From assembly GCA_018374355.1 (NCBI GenBank), contig JAHAFI010000002.1, positions 102,025-166,024 on the forward strand: a stretch of 64,000 nt of DNA, written 5' to 3'. Shown piece by piece: positions 50,378 through 59,161 of this stretch. The position numbers and the translations under genes are program-made. Below the pieces are notes generated by a model. That model ran no database searches, was not told the origin of the DNA, and saw nothing but the letters and a program-made list of their open reading frames with translations. How positions within the stretch are numbered: the stretch's first letter is position 1; every line of letters starts with the position of its first letter. Source of the DNA: Clostridiales bacterium (GTDB lineage: Bacteria > Bacillota > Clostridia > Lachnospirales > Lachnospiraceae).

Positions 50378-52219
50378 ATGTTTGATATTCAGGAGGAACT
50401 GAAAAAACTGCCGGGGAAACCGGGAGTCTATATCATGCATGATGAAAAAGATAATATTATCTATGTGGGAAAGGCCATCAGCCTGAAAAACCGGGTTCGC
50501 CAGTATTTTCAGAGCAGCCGAAATCTGGGGATAAAAAAAGAGCAGATGGTGCAGCAGATTGCCCGGTTTGAATATATCATCACCGATTCGGAACTGGAAG
50601 CGCTGGTGCTGGAGTGTAATCTGATTAAGGAGCACCGTCCCAAATATAACACCATGCTGAAGGACGATAAAAGCTATCCCTTTATCAAGGTGACGGTGGA
50701 TGAAGAGTACCCCAGAGTGCTGTTTGCCCGAAGAATGAAAAAGGATAAGGGGAAATATTTCGGCCCCTATACCAGTGCAGGGGCGGTGAAAGATTCGCTG
50801 GAGCTGATCCGGAAATTGTACCATGTGCGTACCTGCAGCCGGACACTCCCCCGGGATATCGGAAAAGAGCGTCCCTGTCTGTATTACCATATCAAACAGT
50901 GTAAGGCGCCCTGTCAGGGATATATTTCCAAGGAGGAGTATCAGGCGCAGATTGCCGGGGTGCTGGACTTTCTCAATGGAGATTATAAAAAAATGCTCAA
51001 AGAGCTGGAAGAAAAGATGCTTGCGGCTTCGGAGGAGCTGCGCTTTGAGGATGCCGTGGAGTACCGGGATCTGATGCAGAGCATACAGAAAATCGGGGAG
51101 AGGCAGAAAATCACCGGAAGTCAGGGGGAGGACAAGGATATCATCGCCATGGCGGAGGACGGGGAAGATGCCGTGGTGCAGGTGTTCTTTGTAAGGGACG
51201 GCAAAATGATCGGCCGGGATCATTTTTACCTGAGGATTGCTGCCGATGCCTCCAGAAGTCAGGTGCTTTTAAACTTTGTAAAGCAGTTCTATGCGGGAAC
51301 GCCGTTTATCCCGGCAGAACTGATGCTTCAGGAAGAAATCGAGGAGACCCCGGTACTGGAAGAATGGCTGACGAAAAGACGGGGCCAGAGAGTCCATATC
51401 CGTGTGCCGAAAAAGGGAACGAAGGAAAAGCTGGTGGAACTGGCGGCGAGAAATGCCCAGATGGTTTTAAGTCAGGACAGGGAAAAGCTGAAGCGGGAAG
51501 AACTCAGAACGATTGGGGCGCTGAGAGAAATCGGAGAGCTTTTGGGGCTTGAGACGGTGAAACGGGTGGAATCCTACGATATTTCCAATATCAGCGGGTT
51601 TGAATCCGTAGGCTCTATGGTAGTGTATGAAAACGGAAAGCCAAAGAGAAACGATTACCGCAAATTTAAGATTAAATCCGTCAAGGGCCCGGACGATTAT
51701 GCCAGCATGGAAGAGGTTCTGACCAGAAGATTCACCAGAGGACTGAAGGAACGGGAGGATCAGGAGGAGACCGGAGGATTTCGGATATTTCCGGATTTGA
51801 TTCTCATGGATGGTGGAAGAGGTCAGGTGCATATTGCGGAGCAGGTGCTGGAGGGGCTGGGAATTTCTATCCCGGTATGCGGTATGGTCAAGGATGACAA
51901 CCACCGCACCCGGGGGCTGTTTTATCAGGAACGGGAGATTCCCATCAGCCATTCCACGGAGGGCTTCAAACTGATCACCCGTATTCAGGATGAGGTACAT
52001 CGGTTTGCCATCGAGTACCACCGTCTTTTGCGAAGCAAGGGTCAGGTTCATTCCATTTTGGACGATATCGAAGGAATCGGACCTGCAAGGAGAAAGGCTC
52101 TGATGAAGCAGTTTAAATCTTTAGAGGCTATCCGGGAGGCTTCTGTGGAGGAGCTTTCTATGGCGCCGTCCATGAACCGTCAGGCGGCTGAAAAAGTATA
52201 TCAATTTTTCCATTCCTGA
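50378..52219 (+). CDS. uvrC: Excinuclease ABC subunit C
   Basis: The 613-residue protein has the GIY-YIG nuclease ('PGVYIMHDEKDNIIYVGKA'), a UVR domain ('LRFEDAVEYRDLMQSI'), the RNase H-like second nuclease ('ESYDISNISGFESVGSMVVY' region) and C-terminal helix-hairpin-helix pair ('IEGIGPARRKALMKQFKS'). It makes both cuts around DNA lesions in UvrABC repair. ATG 50378 follows GGGGAGGAG. Length is normal. Confidence 0.97.
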   Translation: MFDIQEELKKLPGKPGVYIMHDEKDNIIYVGKAISLKNRVRQYFQSSRNLGIKKEQMVQQIARFEYIITDSELEALVLECNLIKEHRPKYNTMLKDDKSYPFIKVTVDEEYPRVLFARRMKKDKGKYFGPYTSAGAVKDSLELIRKLYHVRTCSRTLPRDIGKERPCLYYHIKQCKAPCQGYISKEEYQAQIAGVLDFLNGDYKKMLKELEEKMLAASEELRFEDAVEYRDLMQSIQKIGERQKITGSQGEDKDIIAMAEDGEDAVVQVFFVRDGKMIGRDHFYLRIAADASRSQVLLNFVKQFYAGTPFIPAELMLQEEIEETPVLEEWLTKRRGQRVHIRVPKKGTKEKLVELAARNAQMVLSQDREKLKREELRTIGALREIGELLGLETVKRVESYDISNISGFESVGSMVVYENGKPKRNDYRKFKIKSVKGPDDYASMEEVLTRRFTRGLKEREDQEETGGFRIFPDLILMDGGRGQVHIAEQVLEGLGISIPVCGMVKDDNHRTRGLFYQEREIPISHSTEGFKLITRIQDEVHRFAIEYHRLLRSKGQVHSILDDIEGIGPARRKALMKQFKSLEAIREASVEELSMAPSMNRQAAEKVYQFFHS

Positions 52220-52231
52220 TGGAGTGTTTTG

Positions 52232-52260
52232 TTGCAGTTGTCAAATTCATGTGTTAAAAT
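52232..52260 (+). promoter_or_regulatory. hprK promoter
   Basis: TTGCAG (52232-52237), 17 bp, TAAAAT (52255-52260), about 50 bp before the start codon. Confidence 0.6.
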
Positions 52261-52309
52261 AGTTTTAAGTATGTGGATTATATATAATTCTGGAAAAAGG
52301 AGGCCAACT

Positions 52310-53242
52310 ATGAAGGCTGTAAAACTGACTAAAATGGTCGAGGAGATGAATTTGAAAAATCTTACGCCGGATGTGGATATGGAAAATATCCGTATTACCC
52401 TTCCGGATATCAACCGTCCTGCACTGCAGCTTACAGGATATTTTGAGCATTTTGCTTCGGAGCGTGTACAGATCATCGGATACGTGGAATACACCTATTT
52501 GATGCATCTGGGACAGGAGGAAAAGATTCAGAGCTTTGAAAATTTTATTTCCAAAAAGATTCCATGTGTGATTTTTACCACCATGACAGAGCCGGATGAA
52601 GACATGCTGAAGCTGGGAGATAAATACGGCGTACCGCTTTTCTGCACTGAAAAAACCACATCAAACTTTATGGCAGAGATTATCCGCTGGCTGAACGTTC
52701 AGCTTGCCCCCTGCATCTCCATCCATGGCGTACTGGTAGATGTTTACGGAGAAGGCGTGCTGATCATGGGTGAGAGCGGCATCGGTAAAAGTGAAGCGGC
52801 TCTGGAACTGATCAAGAGGGGCCACCGTCTCGTAAGTGACGATGTGGTGGAGATCAGTAAAGTAAGTGATATTACGCTGGTAGGAACCGCGCCGGATATT
52901 ACCCGTCACTTTATTGAAGTGAGAGGAATCGGAATCATCGATGTAAAGACTCTGTTCGGTGTGGAGAGTGTTAAAAACACCCAGTCCATCGATCTGGTTA
53001 TCAAACTGGAGGAGTGGAACAGAGAAAAAGAGTATGATCGGCTGGGCCTGAAGGAAGAGTATACCGAGATTCTGGGAAACAAACTGGTATGCCATTCCCT
53101 GCCCATTCGTCCGGGACGGAATCTGGCTGTTATCGTAGAGTCTGCGGCAGTCAACCATCGTCAGAAAAAGATGGGTTACAATGCAGCTCAGGAGCTTTAT
53201 AACCGCGTACAGGCAAATCTTGCGAAAAAGAGGGAGGATTAA
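52310..53242 (+). CDS. hprK: HPr kinase/phosphorylase
   Basis: The 310-residue protein has the Walker A 'GESGIGKSEAALEL' and the HprK signature 'RGHRLVSDDVVEI', followed by 'EVRGIGIIDVKTLFG'. It phosphorylates Ser46 of HPr and thereby controls carbon catabolite repression. ATG 52310 follows AAAAAGGAGG; the frame runs upstream without a start signal. It is cotranscribed with the ROK glucokinase gene 6 bp downstream, joining regulation and sugar entry to glycolysis. Confidence 0.97.
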   Translation: MKAVKLTKMVEEMNLKNLTPDVDMENIRITLPDINRPALQLTGYFEHFASERVQIIGYVEYTYLMHLGQEEKIQSFENFISKKIPCVIFTTMTEPDEDMLKLGDKYGVPLFCTEKTTSNFMAEIIRWLNVQLAPCISIHGVLVDVYGEGVLIMGESGIGKSEAALELIKRGHRLVSDDVVEISKVSDITLVGTAPDITRHFIEVRGIGIIDVKTLFGVESVKNTQSIDLVIKLEEWNREKEYDRLGLKEEYTEILGNKLVCHSLPIRPGRNLAVIVESAAVNHRQKKMGYNAAQELYNRVQANLAKKRED

Positions 53243-53248
53243 AAGAAT

Positions 53249-54181
53249 ATGTATTGTTTTGGAATTGATATCGGAGGAACTACAGTAAAATGCGGATTGT
53301 TTCAGACAGACGGACAGCTCTGTGAAAAGTGGGAAGTAAAGACCCGCACAGAAGAGGGAGGAAAATACATTCTTCCGGATGTGGCAGACTCGATTCTGAA
53401 AAAAATGAGTGAAAAAGGAATCACAAAAGAAGAGGTGACTGGTGTTGGCGTAGGCGTTCCGGGACCTGTTCTGAAAGAAAGAGAAGTGGCAGTGGCAGTG
53501 AACCTTCACTGGGGCCATACCATGCTGGCAGACCAGTTGGAAGAACTGCTGGGAAATATTCCTGTAAAAGTAGGAAATGACGCAAACGTGGCAGCTCTGG
53601 GTGAGATGTGGAAAGGCGGCGGTGAAGGAACCAGCAACCTGATCATGGTTACTCTGGGAACCGGAGTCGGCGGAGGAATCATCGTTGACGGAAAGATCGT
53701 AACAGGCTCCCATGGCGCGGGTGGAGAAATCGGACATGCCAATGTGGAACCGGAAGAGACAGAATGCTGTAATTGCGGCAACAAAGGCTGTCTGGAGCAG
53801 ATGGCATCAGCAACGGGTATCGTGCGTCTTGCCAACAAAATTCTTACTGAAGAGACCGGAGAAACCGTTCTGAAAAACGGTCCGATCAGCGCAAAATCTG
53901 TATTTGATGCTTACAAAGCAGGAGATAAAGCGGCAGCAAAGATCGTGGACAAATTTGCCGGATATCTGGGAAATGCACTGGCAATCTTCTCCTGTGTAGT
54001 TGACCCGGAAGTTATCGTAATCGGCGGCGGCGTATCAAAAGCAGGTCAGCCTCTGATCGATGCAGTTGAAAAATATTACCGCAGAGATGCATTCCTTTCC
54101 TGCAAGGATACCCCGGTTGTTCTGGCGAAGCTGGATAATGATGCAGGTATCTACGGCGCTGCAAAACTGGTAGTAGAATAA
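53249..54181 (+). CDS. glcK: ROK-family glucokinase
   Basis: The 310-residue protein has the ATP loop 'FGIDIGGTTVKCGLF', 'GNDANVAALGE', 'LGTGVGGGII' and the ROK zinc site ('CCNCGNKGCLEQ'). It phosphorylates glucose in the cytoplasm. Its place after hprK supports the glucokinase call over an N-acetylmannosamine kinase or repressor; no DNA-binding domain is present. Confidence 0.92.
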   Translation: MYCFGIDIGGTTVKCGLFQTDGQLCEKWEVKTRTEEGGKYILPDVADSILKKMSEKGITKEEVTGVGVGVPGPVLKEREVAVAVNLHWGHTMLADQLEELLGNIPVKVGNDANVAALGEMWKGGGEGTSNLIMVTLGTGVGGGIIVDGKIVTGSHGAGGEIGHANVEPEETECCNCGNKGCLEQMASATGIVRLANKILTEETGETVLKNGPISAKSVFDAYKAGDKAAAKIVDKFAGYLGNALAIFSCVVDPEVIVIGGGVSKAGQPLIDAVEKYYRRDAFLSCKDTPVVLAKLDNDAGIYGAAKLVVE

Positions 54182-54183
54182 AG

Positions 54184-54249
54184 GTAACTGTTTAGGAGAT
54201 TGCTGTTGCGCGAGGGGTTGCCTTGCAAATGCAGGGAAATCCCGAATAA
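54184..54249 (-). repeat. Palindromic interspersed repeat, copy F (left half, reverse)
   Basis: GTAACTGTTTAG begins a half copy with CGCGAGGGGTTGCC, TTGCAAATGCAGGGAA and TCCCGAATAAA. The right half is lost. It follows the glucokinase gene by 2 bp. Confidence 0.75.
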
Positions 54250-54272
54250 AGCAGCAAGTACGTTTGAATAAC

Positions 54273-54317
54273 AAAACCCCCGGTACATTGGCTTATGGTC
54301 AATGTACCGGGGGTTTT
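54273..54317. terminator. Bidirectional terminator between glcK and the PBP gene
   Basis: An 18-bp stem AAAACCCCCGGTACATTG/CAATGTACCGGGGGTTTT with T runs on both strands. Confidence 0.9.
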
Positions 54318-54372
54318 GCTTGAAAAAATTAGGAAACGGATATACTGGAGAAATCCATTTTCTGTGAAAAAT

Positions 54373-56928
54373 TTACGGAATAGTAATTTCCGGTTCAGGG
54401 GTGGCAGCCGGGTTTTCCGGTGTCGGTGTTGTTTCCGGTGCAGGCGTTGTTCCCGGCGTCTGGGTGTCGTCTGCATCAGGGAACATTCCTTCAGGAGGAA
54501 GTGTTCCATCCGGCATCAGACCGGTGATTGGATCAGGGGTCGGTGTCGGTTCCGGTGTAGGCGGCACATAATGCTGGGTACAACGGGTGGTAGGAATGGT
54601 AGAAGCCTCGAAATATTCTGTCTGAGGCGTACATCCCAAACCGGACAGCAGACCGCTTTCCGAACAAATGGTAGCCTGCTGGACATTGGATGGCATCTGG
54701 AAATCTGCACTGGGCAGATCGGCATGGATTCTGTTCATAACTTTTCTCCACAGGGTTTTATGGAAATTTTTACAGTCATCCACCAGAAATTCATTGGTGT
54801 CATATCCGGCCCAGACAGCGGCGGTATAATACGGTGTGAAACCTGCAAACCATACGTCTCGGGTAGCGGAGGTTGTACCTGTCTTACCGGCTACCGGCAT
54901 ATTATCCAGACGAAGAGCCGTACCGGTACCATCCCCTTCGTTGACAACGCTTTCCATAGCAGAAGTCAGAAGATAAGCGGTGCTCTCACGGAATACCTGA
55001 TCGGTTTCCGGTTCATTTTCCAAAAGGACATTTCCATTGTGATCCACAATTTTTGTGTAGAAAACCGGTTTGATATAGGTACCGCCGTTTGCGATAGCTG
55101 AATAAGCGGCTGTCAGCTCCAGCGTGGAAACACCGTTGGTAATACCGCCGAGAGCGGTAGGTTCCCGGGCATCGTCAAAGACCTGTCCGTTGATAACCTC
55201 GTGGTCGGTGACCCTTTCAAATCCCAGCCTCTTCAGGTAATTGTAACCTACTCTCGGGGTAAGATCGCGGAACGCCTGAATGGCAATGGTATTACAGGAA
55301 ATTTTGATCGCATCGCGGATCGTCATAGGCCCGCGGTAGCCGCTGTAGGCATTTTTAACCGGACGTCCGGTTTCCTCGTAGGTAATGGGCTGATCGTTAT
55401 AGACATCCGCCAGTGTGAGGCTGAGATCGTTGATAGCCGGACCGTATACAGCCACTGGTTTAAAGGTGGAACCGGGCTGACGGTAAGTGTCGGTGGCGCG
55501 GTTCAGGGTAAGGCTGGCAGTCTTTTTGCCTCTGCCGCCTACCAAAGCTTTTACATAACCGGTGTACTGATCCATGATAACCATGGATGACTGAGGCTGG
55601 GGCATAAAGCTGATGCGCTCTGCGATAACTTTTTCGCCGGGAGCAACTACCGCAGCCTTGTATTCATCCACATAAGTACGGGCTTCCTCCTCAGAATCGA
55701 AAAGCAGGTCAAACTGGTCATCCCGATCCTTGAAATAGACACTCAGCATTTCTTTACTGTAGTTCTGGGTAGTTCCGTCAGCCTTCTCCACGGTCAGAGC
55801 CCAGTCAAGGCCCAACTGGATATTGGCAGGGAAATTCTCTTCGTTCTGATACTCCTCATCAAGAATTGCCTGAATCTGGGGATCAAGGGTGGTATAAATG
55901 CGGAGACCGCCGCTGTAGAGGGCTGTCTGGGCCTGAACCTTCGTATATCCCTTTTCCGTCTGCAGGGCATCAATGATCTGAGAGGTCAGTTCATCGATAA
56001 AGTAAGAATACGGTGCAGAGGTCTGCTGGGTGGAATCGGTTTCCTTGATCCGTTCATAAACATTATCCGCCAGCGCCTCATCGTGCTGGGCTTGGGTGAT
56101 ATATCCCTGTTCCAGCATATTTTTCAGAACCTTCTTCCGGCGTTCGGCATTTTTCTCCGGAAACCGGATCGGATTATAAGCGTAGGGGTTCTGCGGAATC
56201 GCGGCAAGTACGGCACATTCAGAAAGAGTCAGATCCTGAGAATTTTTTCCGAAATATCTCTGGGACGCAGCCTGTACGCCGTAAGTTCCGGCGGAAAGAT
56301 TGATGGTGTTCAGATAATTTTCCAGAATCACGCTTTTGGCATCCATCCCCTCTGCGGTGAGGGAGGCCTCTAACTGCAAAGCCAGATACTGTTCCTGAAA
56401 TTTTCGTTTGAAGCGTTCCATCTTGCCCTCATTTGTCCAGTTAGTGAAAACATTGTTCTTCAAAAGCTGCTGGGTAAGGGTACTGGCGCCTTCGCTGAAA
56501 TTAAAACCGTTTGAAACGCCTTTGACAAATGCCCGGAGAATACCCCGTACATCGATGCCGTTATGTTCATAAAAACGCTCGTCCTCAATAGCTACAATCG
56601 CATGCTGCATATCCAGAGGAATCTTGTCGATGGACACCGACATGCGGTTTGCCGTGGGAGCCGACAGCTTCTGTAATTGGTTTCCGTCAGCATCGTAGAC
56701 AAAGGTTGCATTTCCGATCGGCATAATATTTACATCGGAGATGTCCGGCGCATTGTCAAGGATTGCCCGGAATGCGCCGACACCCATGCAGGCAACAATC
56801 ACGCAAAGAGTGACAAAGCTGAGAAAAAGAACACGCAAAAAAGTGACACCAGCCGTATTTCCCAGACGGGAGGAATGGGATGTCAGTTCTTTACGCTTTT
56901 TCTGCGTGGAATTTTTACTGAAATTCAT
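54373..56928 (-). CDS. Class A penicillin-binding protein (PBP1A-like)
   Basis: The 851-residue membrane protein has an N-terminal span (about 28-50), a GT51 transglycosylase ('EDERFYEHNGIDVRGI', 'EGASTLTQQLLKN') and a transpeptidase with 'GSTFKPVAVYG' (Ser nucleophile), 'SCNT' and 'KTGTTS'. It polymerises and cross-links peptidoglycan outside the membrane. The last 60 residues are a Pro/Thr/Glu-rich tail ('PTPEPTPTPDP'), common in Firmicutes PBP1. Ribosome binding site AAAGGAGG precedes the start. Confidence 0.95.
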   Translation of the reverse strand: MNFSKNSTQKKRKELTSHSSRLGNTAGVTFLRVLFLSFVTLCVIVACMGVGAFRAILDNAPDISDVNIMPIGNATFVYDADGNQLQKLSAPTANRMSVSIDKIPLDMQHAIVAIEDERFYEHNGIDVRGILRAFVKGVSNGFNFSEGASTLTQQLLKNNVFTNWTNEGKMERFKRKFQEQYLALQLEASLTAEGMDAKSVILENYLNTINLSAGTYGVQAASQRYFGKNSQDLTLSECAVLAAIPQNPYAYNPIRFPEKNAERRKKVLKNMLEQGYITQAQHDEALADNVYERIKETDSTQQTSAPYSYFIDELTSQIIDALQTEKGYTKVQAQTALYSGGLRIYTTLDPQIQAILDEEYQNEENFPANIQLGLDWALTVEKADGTTQNYSKEMLSVYFKDRDDQFDLLFDSEEEARTYVDEYKAAVVAPGEKVIAERISFMPQPQSSMVIMDQYTGYVKALVGGRGKKTASLTLNRATDTYRQPGSTFKPVAVYGPAINDLSLTLADVYNDQPITYEETGRPVKNAYSGYRGPMTIRDAIKISCNTIAIQAFRDLTPRVGYNYLKRLGFERVTDHEVINGQVFDDAREPTALGGITNGVSTLELTAAYSAIANGGTYIKPVFYTKIVDHNGNVLLENEPETDQVFRESTAYLLTSAMESVVNEGDGTGTALRLDNMPVAGKTGTTSATRDVWFAGFTPYYTAAVWAGYDTNEFLVDDCKNFHKTLWRKVMNRIHADLPSADFQMPSNVQQATICSESGLLSGLGCTPQTEYFEASTIPTTRCTQHYVPPTPEPTPTPDPITGLMPDGTLPPEGMFPDADDTQTPGTTPAPETTPTPENPAATPEPEITIP

Positions 56929-57022
56929 GTAAGTACCTCCTTTATACTGCTACATTATAGCAAATTACATTTTTTATTAAAAGCCCAAACATAAAAAGTT
57001 CATATTTTGTAAGGAATCAGAC

Positions 57023-57051
57023 TTGCACAGGCGCACGGAAGTCCATATAAT
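57023..57051 (+). promoter_or_regulatory. Promoter of the YigZ-like gene
   Basis: TTGCAC (57023-57028), 17 bp, TATAAT (57046-57051). The leader carries a GTCAAAAG-type hairpin. Confidence 0.7.
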
Positions 57052-57065
57052 TAATAATGACGTAG

Positions 57066-57105
57066 GGGTCAAAAGGTATTTGGACCCATATGATACCGGA
57101 TTAAA
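57066..57105. repeat. GTCAAAAG-type short palindromic repeat, copy 2
   Basis: GGGGTCAAAAGGTATTTGGACC, then ATATGATACCGGATT. GGGTC/GACCC can pair. It lies in the leader of the YigZ-like gene. Confidence 0.5.
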
Positions 57106-57128
57106 GTGTTATATTAAGGAGATTGCCC

Positions 57129-57794
57129 ATGTTGGAACGATATAAAACCATTTATCAGGGAAATGAAGGAGAAATTATAGAAAAAAAGTCCAGATTTATC
57201 GCTACGGTGCGTCTGGTGGAGAGTGAGGAGGAGGCTTTGGCCTTTATCGGGGAGATGCGCAAAAAATACTGGAACGCCACCCATAACTGCTTTGCCTATG
57301 TGATCGGGGAGAACCGGGAAGTTGTCCGGTGCAGTGATGACGGGGAGCCCGGCGGTACGGCAGGAAAACCCATGCTGGATGTTCTTTTGGGGGAAGAGCT
57401 TTATAATACGGCCGTTGTTGTGACACGCTATTTCGGCGGAACCCTTCTGGGAACCGGAGGGCTGGTGCGCGCATATTCCAAAGCAGTGCAGGAGGGACTG
57501 GCCCAAAGTAAAATTATCGAGAAACAGTATGGAGCTGTGCTGGAAATCGGCACGGATTACAACGGAGTGGGGAAAATCCAGTATCTTATCGGAGAGAAAA
57601 AACTTCCCACATTGGATTCGGAATATACGGACAAGGTAAAAATCAGAGTGCTTCTTCCGGCGGATGAGGTGGAAAGATTTCAGGCAGAACTGACGGAGGC
57701 CACCAGTGGAAGGGCTCAAATGGAAGTGAAGGAAAAGCTGTATTATGCGGTTTTGGACGGCAGGATTCTGATGGGAGAGGAACTGAGAGGATAA
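57129..57794 (+). CDS. YigZ/IMPACT-family protein
   Basis: The 221-residue protein has 'KKSRFIATVRLV', 'ATHNCFAYVIGE' and the family signature 'SDDGEPGGTAGKPMLDVL', then 'VVTRYFGGTLLGTGGLVRAY'. IMPACT/YigZ proteins are conserved and bind ribosomes or affect Gcn2-type control in eukaryotes; the bacterial role is not settled. ATG 57129 follows AAGGAG; a TTG at 57123 lies too close to that site. Confidence 0.93.
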   Translation: MLERYKTIYQGNEGEIIEKKSRFIATVRLVESEEEALAFIGEMRKKYWNATHNCFAYVIGENREVVRCSDDGEPGGTAGKPMLDVLLGEELYNTAVVVTRYFGGTLLGTGGLVRAYSKAVQEGLAQSKIIEKQYGAVLEIGTDYNGVGKIQYLIGEKKLPTLDSEYTDKVKIRVLLPADEVERFQAELTEATSGRAQMEVKEKLYYAVLDGRILMGEELRG

Positions 57795-57796
57795 TA

Positions 57797-57831
57797 AAGA
57801 AAGAGAGAAGGAAGCGCCTTCTCTCTTTCTT
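57797..57831. terminator. Bidirectional terminator between convergent genes
   Basis: AAGAAAGAGAGAAGG/CCTTCTCTCTTTCTT, a 15-bp stem with a 5-nt loop, serves both strands. Confidence 0.82.
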
Positions 57832-57846
57832 AAAATTGACGGCTTA

Positions 57847-58365
57847 TCAGCATTTCTCCGGTTCCGGATATTCTTCACCCAGAGTATCCACGGTAACGGA
57901 TGCGATCACCTGATCTTCCAGCGGTCTGTCACGGAAATCTGTGGGAGTGCCGGCGATTTTATTTACCACATCCAATCCTTCTGTCACTTTTCCGAATGCA
58001 GCGTAAGCGCCATCCAGATGCGGGGAGGTTTCATGCATGATAAAGAACTGGCTTCCGGCGGAATCGGGATGCATCGCTCTTGCCATGGACAGTACGCCCG
58101 GTGTGTGTTTCAGATCATTGGCAAAACCGTTTTGGGCAAACTCGCCTTTGATGGTGTAGCCGGGGCCGCCCATTCCGGTTCCGTCCGGGCATCCGCCCTG
58201 AATCATGAAGCCCGGGATGACACGGTGAAAGATACGTCCGTTATAGAAGCCTTTTTTTACCAGACTGATAAAGTTATGAACGGTATTCGGTGCGATTTCC
58301 GGGTATAATTCCGCTTTCATCACATCTCCGTTTTCCATTGTAAATGTAATTATTGGATTTGACAT
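57847..58365 (-). CDS. Cyclophilin-type peptidyl-prolyl isomerase
   Basis: The 172-residue protein has the cyclophilin core 'FHRVIPGFMIQGG' (catalytic Arg, Phe, Gln), 'MARAMHPDSAGSQFFI' and 'HLDGAYAAFGKV'. It has no signal peptide, so it acts in the cytoplasm on Xaa-Pro bonds. An AAGGAG site lies before the start. A GTCAAAAG-type repeat lies just upstream. Confidence 0.95.
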   Translation of the reverse strand: MSNPIITFTMENGDVMKAELYPEIAPNTVHNFISLVKKGFYNGRIFHRVIPGFMIQGGCPDGTGMGGPGYTIKGEFAQNGFANDLKHTPGVLSMARAMHPDSAGSQFFIMHETSPHLDGAYAAFGKVTEGLDVVNKIAGTPTDFRDRPLEDQVIASVTVDTLGEEYPEPEKC

Positions 58366-58397
58366 TTGAAAATTCTCCTTTTATTCACAAAATGTTG

Positions 58398-58420
58398 GGG
58401 TCAAAAGGTATTTTGACTCT
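58398..58420. repeat. GTCAAAAG-type short palindromic repeat, copy 3
   Basis: GGGGTCAAAAG, GTA, TTTTGACTC: GTCAAAA pairs with TTTTGAC. It lies in the leader of the cyclophilin gene. Confidence 0.55.
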
Positions 58421-58479
58421 GCTAACATTATAATATGGGGAATGGAAAGGCGCAAGGGAAACGTTTGGTAATTGTTGGT

Positions 58480-58573
58480 GACAGTCGAGCCTTCTACTGC
58501 CCCGCGAGGTGCTGACCGGCAAATGTAAGTCAATCCCGAGGCATACGTTACTGTGAACGGAGCGAACAGTAAC
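58480..58573 (-). repeat. Palindromic interspersed repeat, copy G (partial, reverse)
   Basis: ACAGTCGAGCCTTCTACTGC, CCCGCGAGGTGCTGACCGGC and CAATCCCGAGGCATAC follow the family, then GTTACTGTGAAC/GTTCACAGTAAC-type hairpin replaces the usual right half. The same hairpin is in copy C. Confidence 0.72.
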
Positions 58574-58717
58574 TTGCCGTGAAGAAGGGAGTGTGTTATA
58601 CTGTACGCGAAAGTGATGCGTATCTGTCTGGCAGGGGAGGAAGGATTGAACCGCAGCCGCTAAGCGGACAGATGGGAAACAAAACAGAAAATGTATGGGA
58701 AAGAGGACGAAAACCAT

Positions 58718-59161
58718 ATGATAATAGAAACAAACAGTGCAGAGGAGACATTTGCTCTGGGGAAGGAACTGGGTGAGAAGGCCCAGCCGGGGCAGATTTA
58801 TACGCTGGTAGGAGATTTGGGTGTGGGAAAAACCGTATTTACTCAGGGACTGGCAAATGGTCTGGGAATTACGGAGGCGATCAGCAGTCCCACGTTTACC
58901 ATTATTCAGGAATATGAGGAGGGGCGTCTGCCCTTTTATCATTTTGATGTGTACCGCATCGGAGATATCGAAGAAATGGAAGAAATCGGCTACGATGACT
59001 ATTTTTTCGGAAAGGGTGTCTGTATGATCGAGTGGGCGAATCTGATTGAGGAGCTTCTGCCGGAAGGTGTCATACAGGTGATCATTGAAAAAGATCTGGA
59101 AAAGGGATTTGATTACCGCCGGATCACGATAAAGGGATTGGAAGGGAAGGATCGGATATGA
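58718..59161 (+). CDS. tsaE: tRNA threonylcarbamoyladenosine ATPase TsaE
   Basis: The 147-residue protein has the Walker A 'LVGDLGVGKTVFTQGLANGL' and 'SPTFTIIQEYEEGRLPFYHF'. It is the ATPase partner of TsaB-TsaD in making t6A at position 37 of ANN-reading tRNAs. ATG 58718 is chosen over 58691 because AGAGG lies ahead of it. It overlaps tsaB by 4 bp (ATGA). Confidence 0.93.
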   Translation: MIIETNSAEETFALGKELGEKAQPGQIYTLVGDLGVGKTVFTQGLANGLGITEAISSPTFTIIQEYEEGRLPFYHFDVYRIGDIEEMEEIGYDDYFFGKGVCMIEWANLIEELLPEGVIQVIIEKDLEKGFDYRRITIKGLEGKDRI

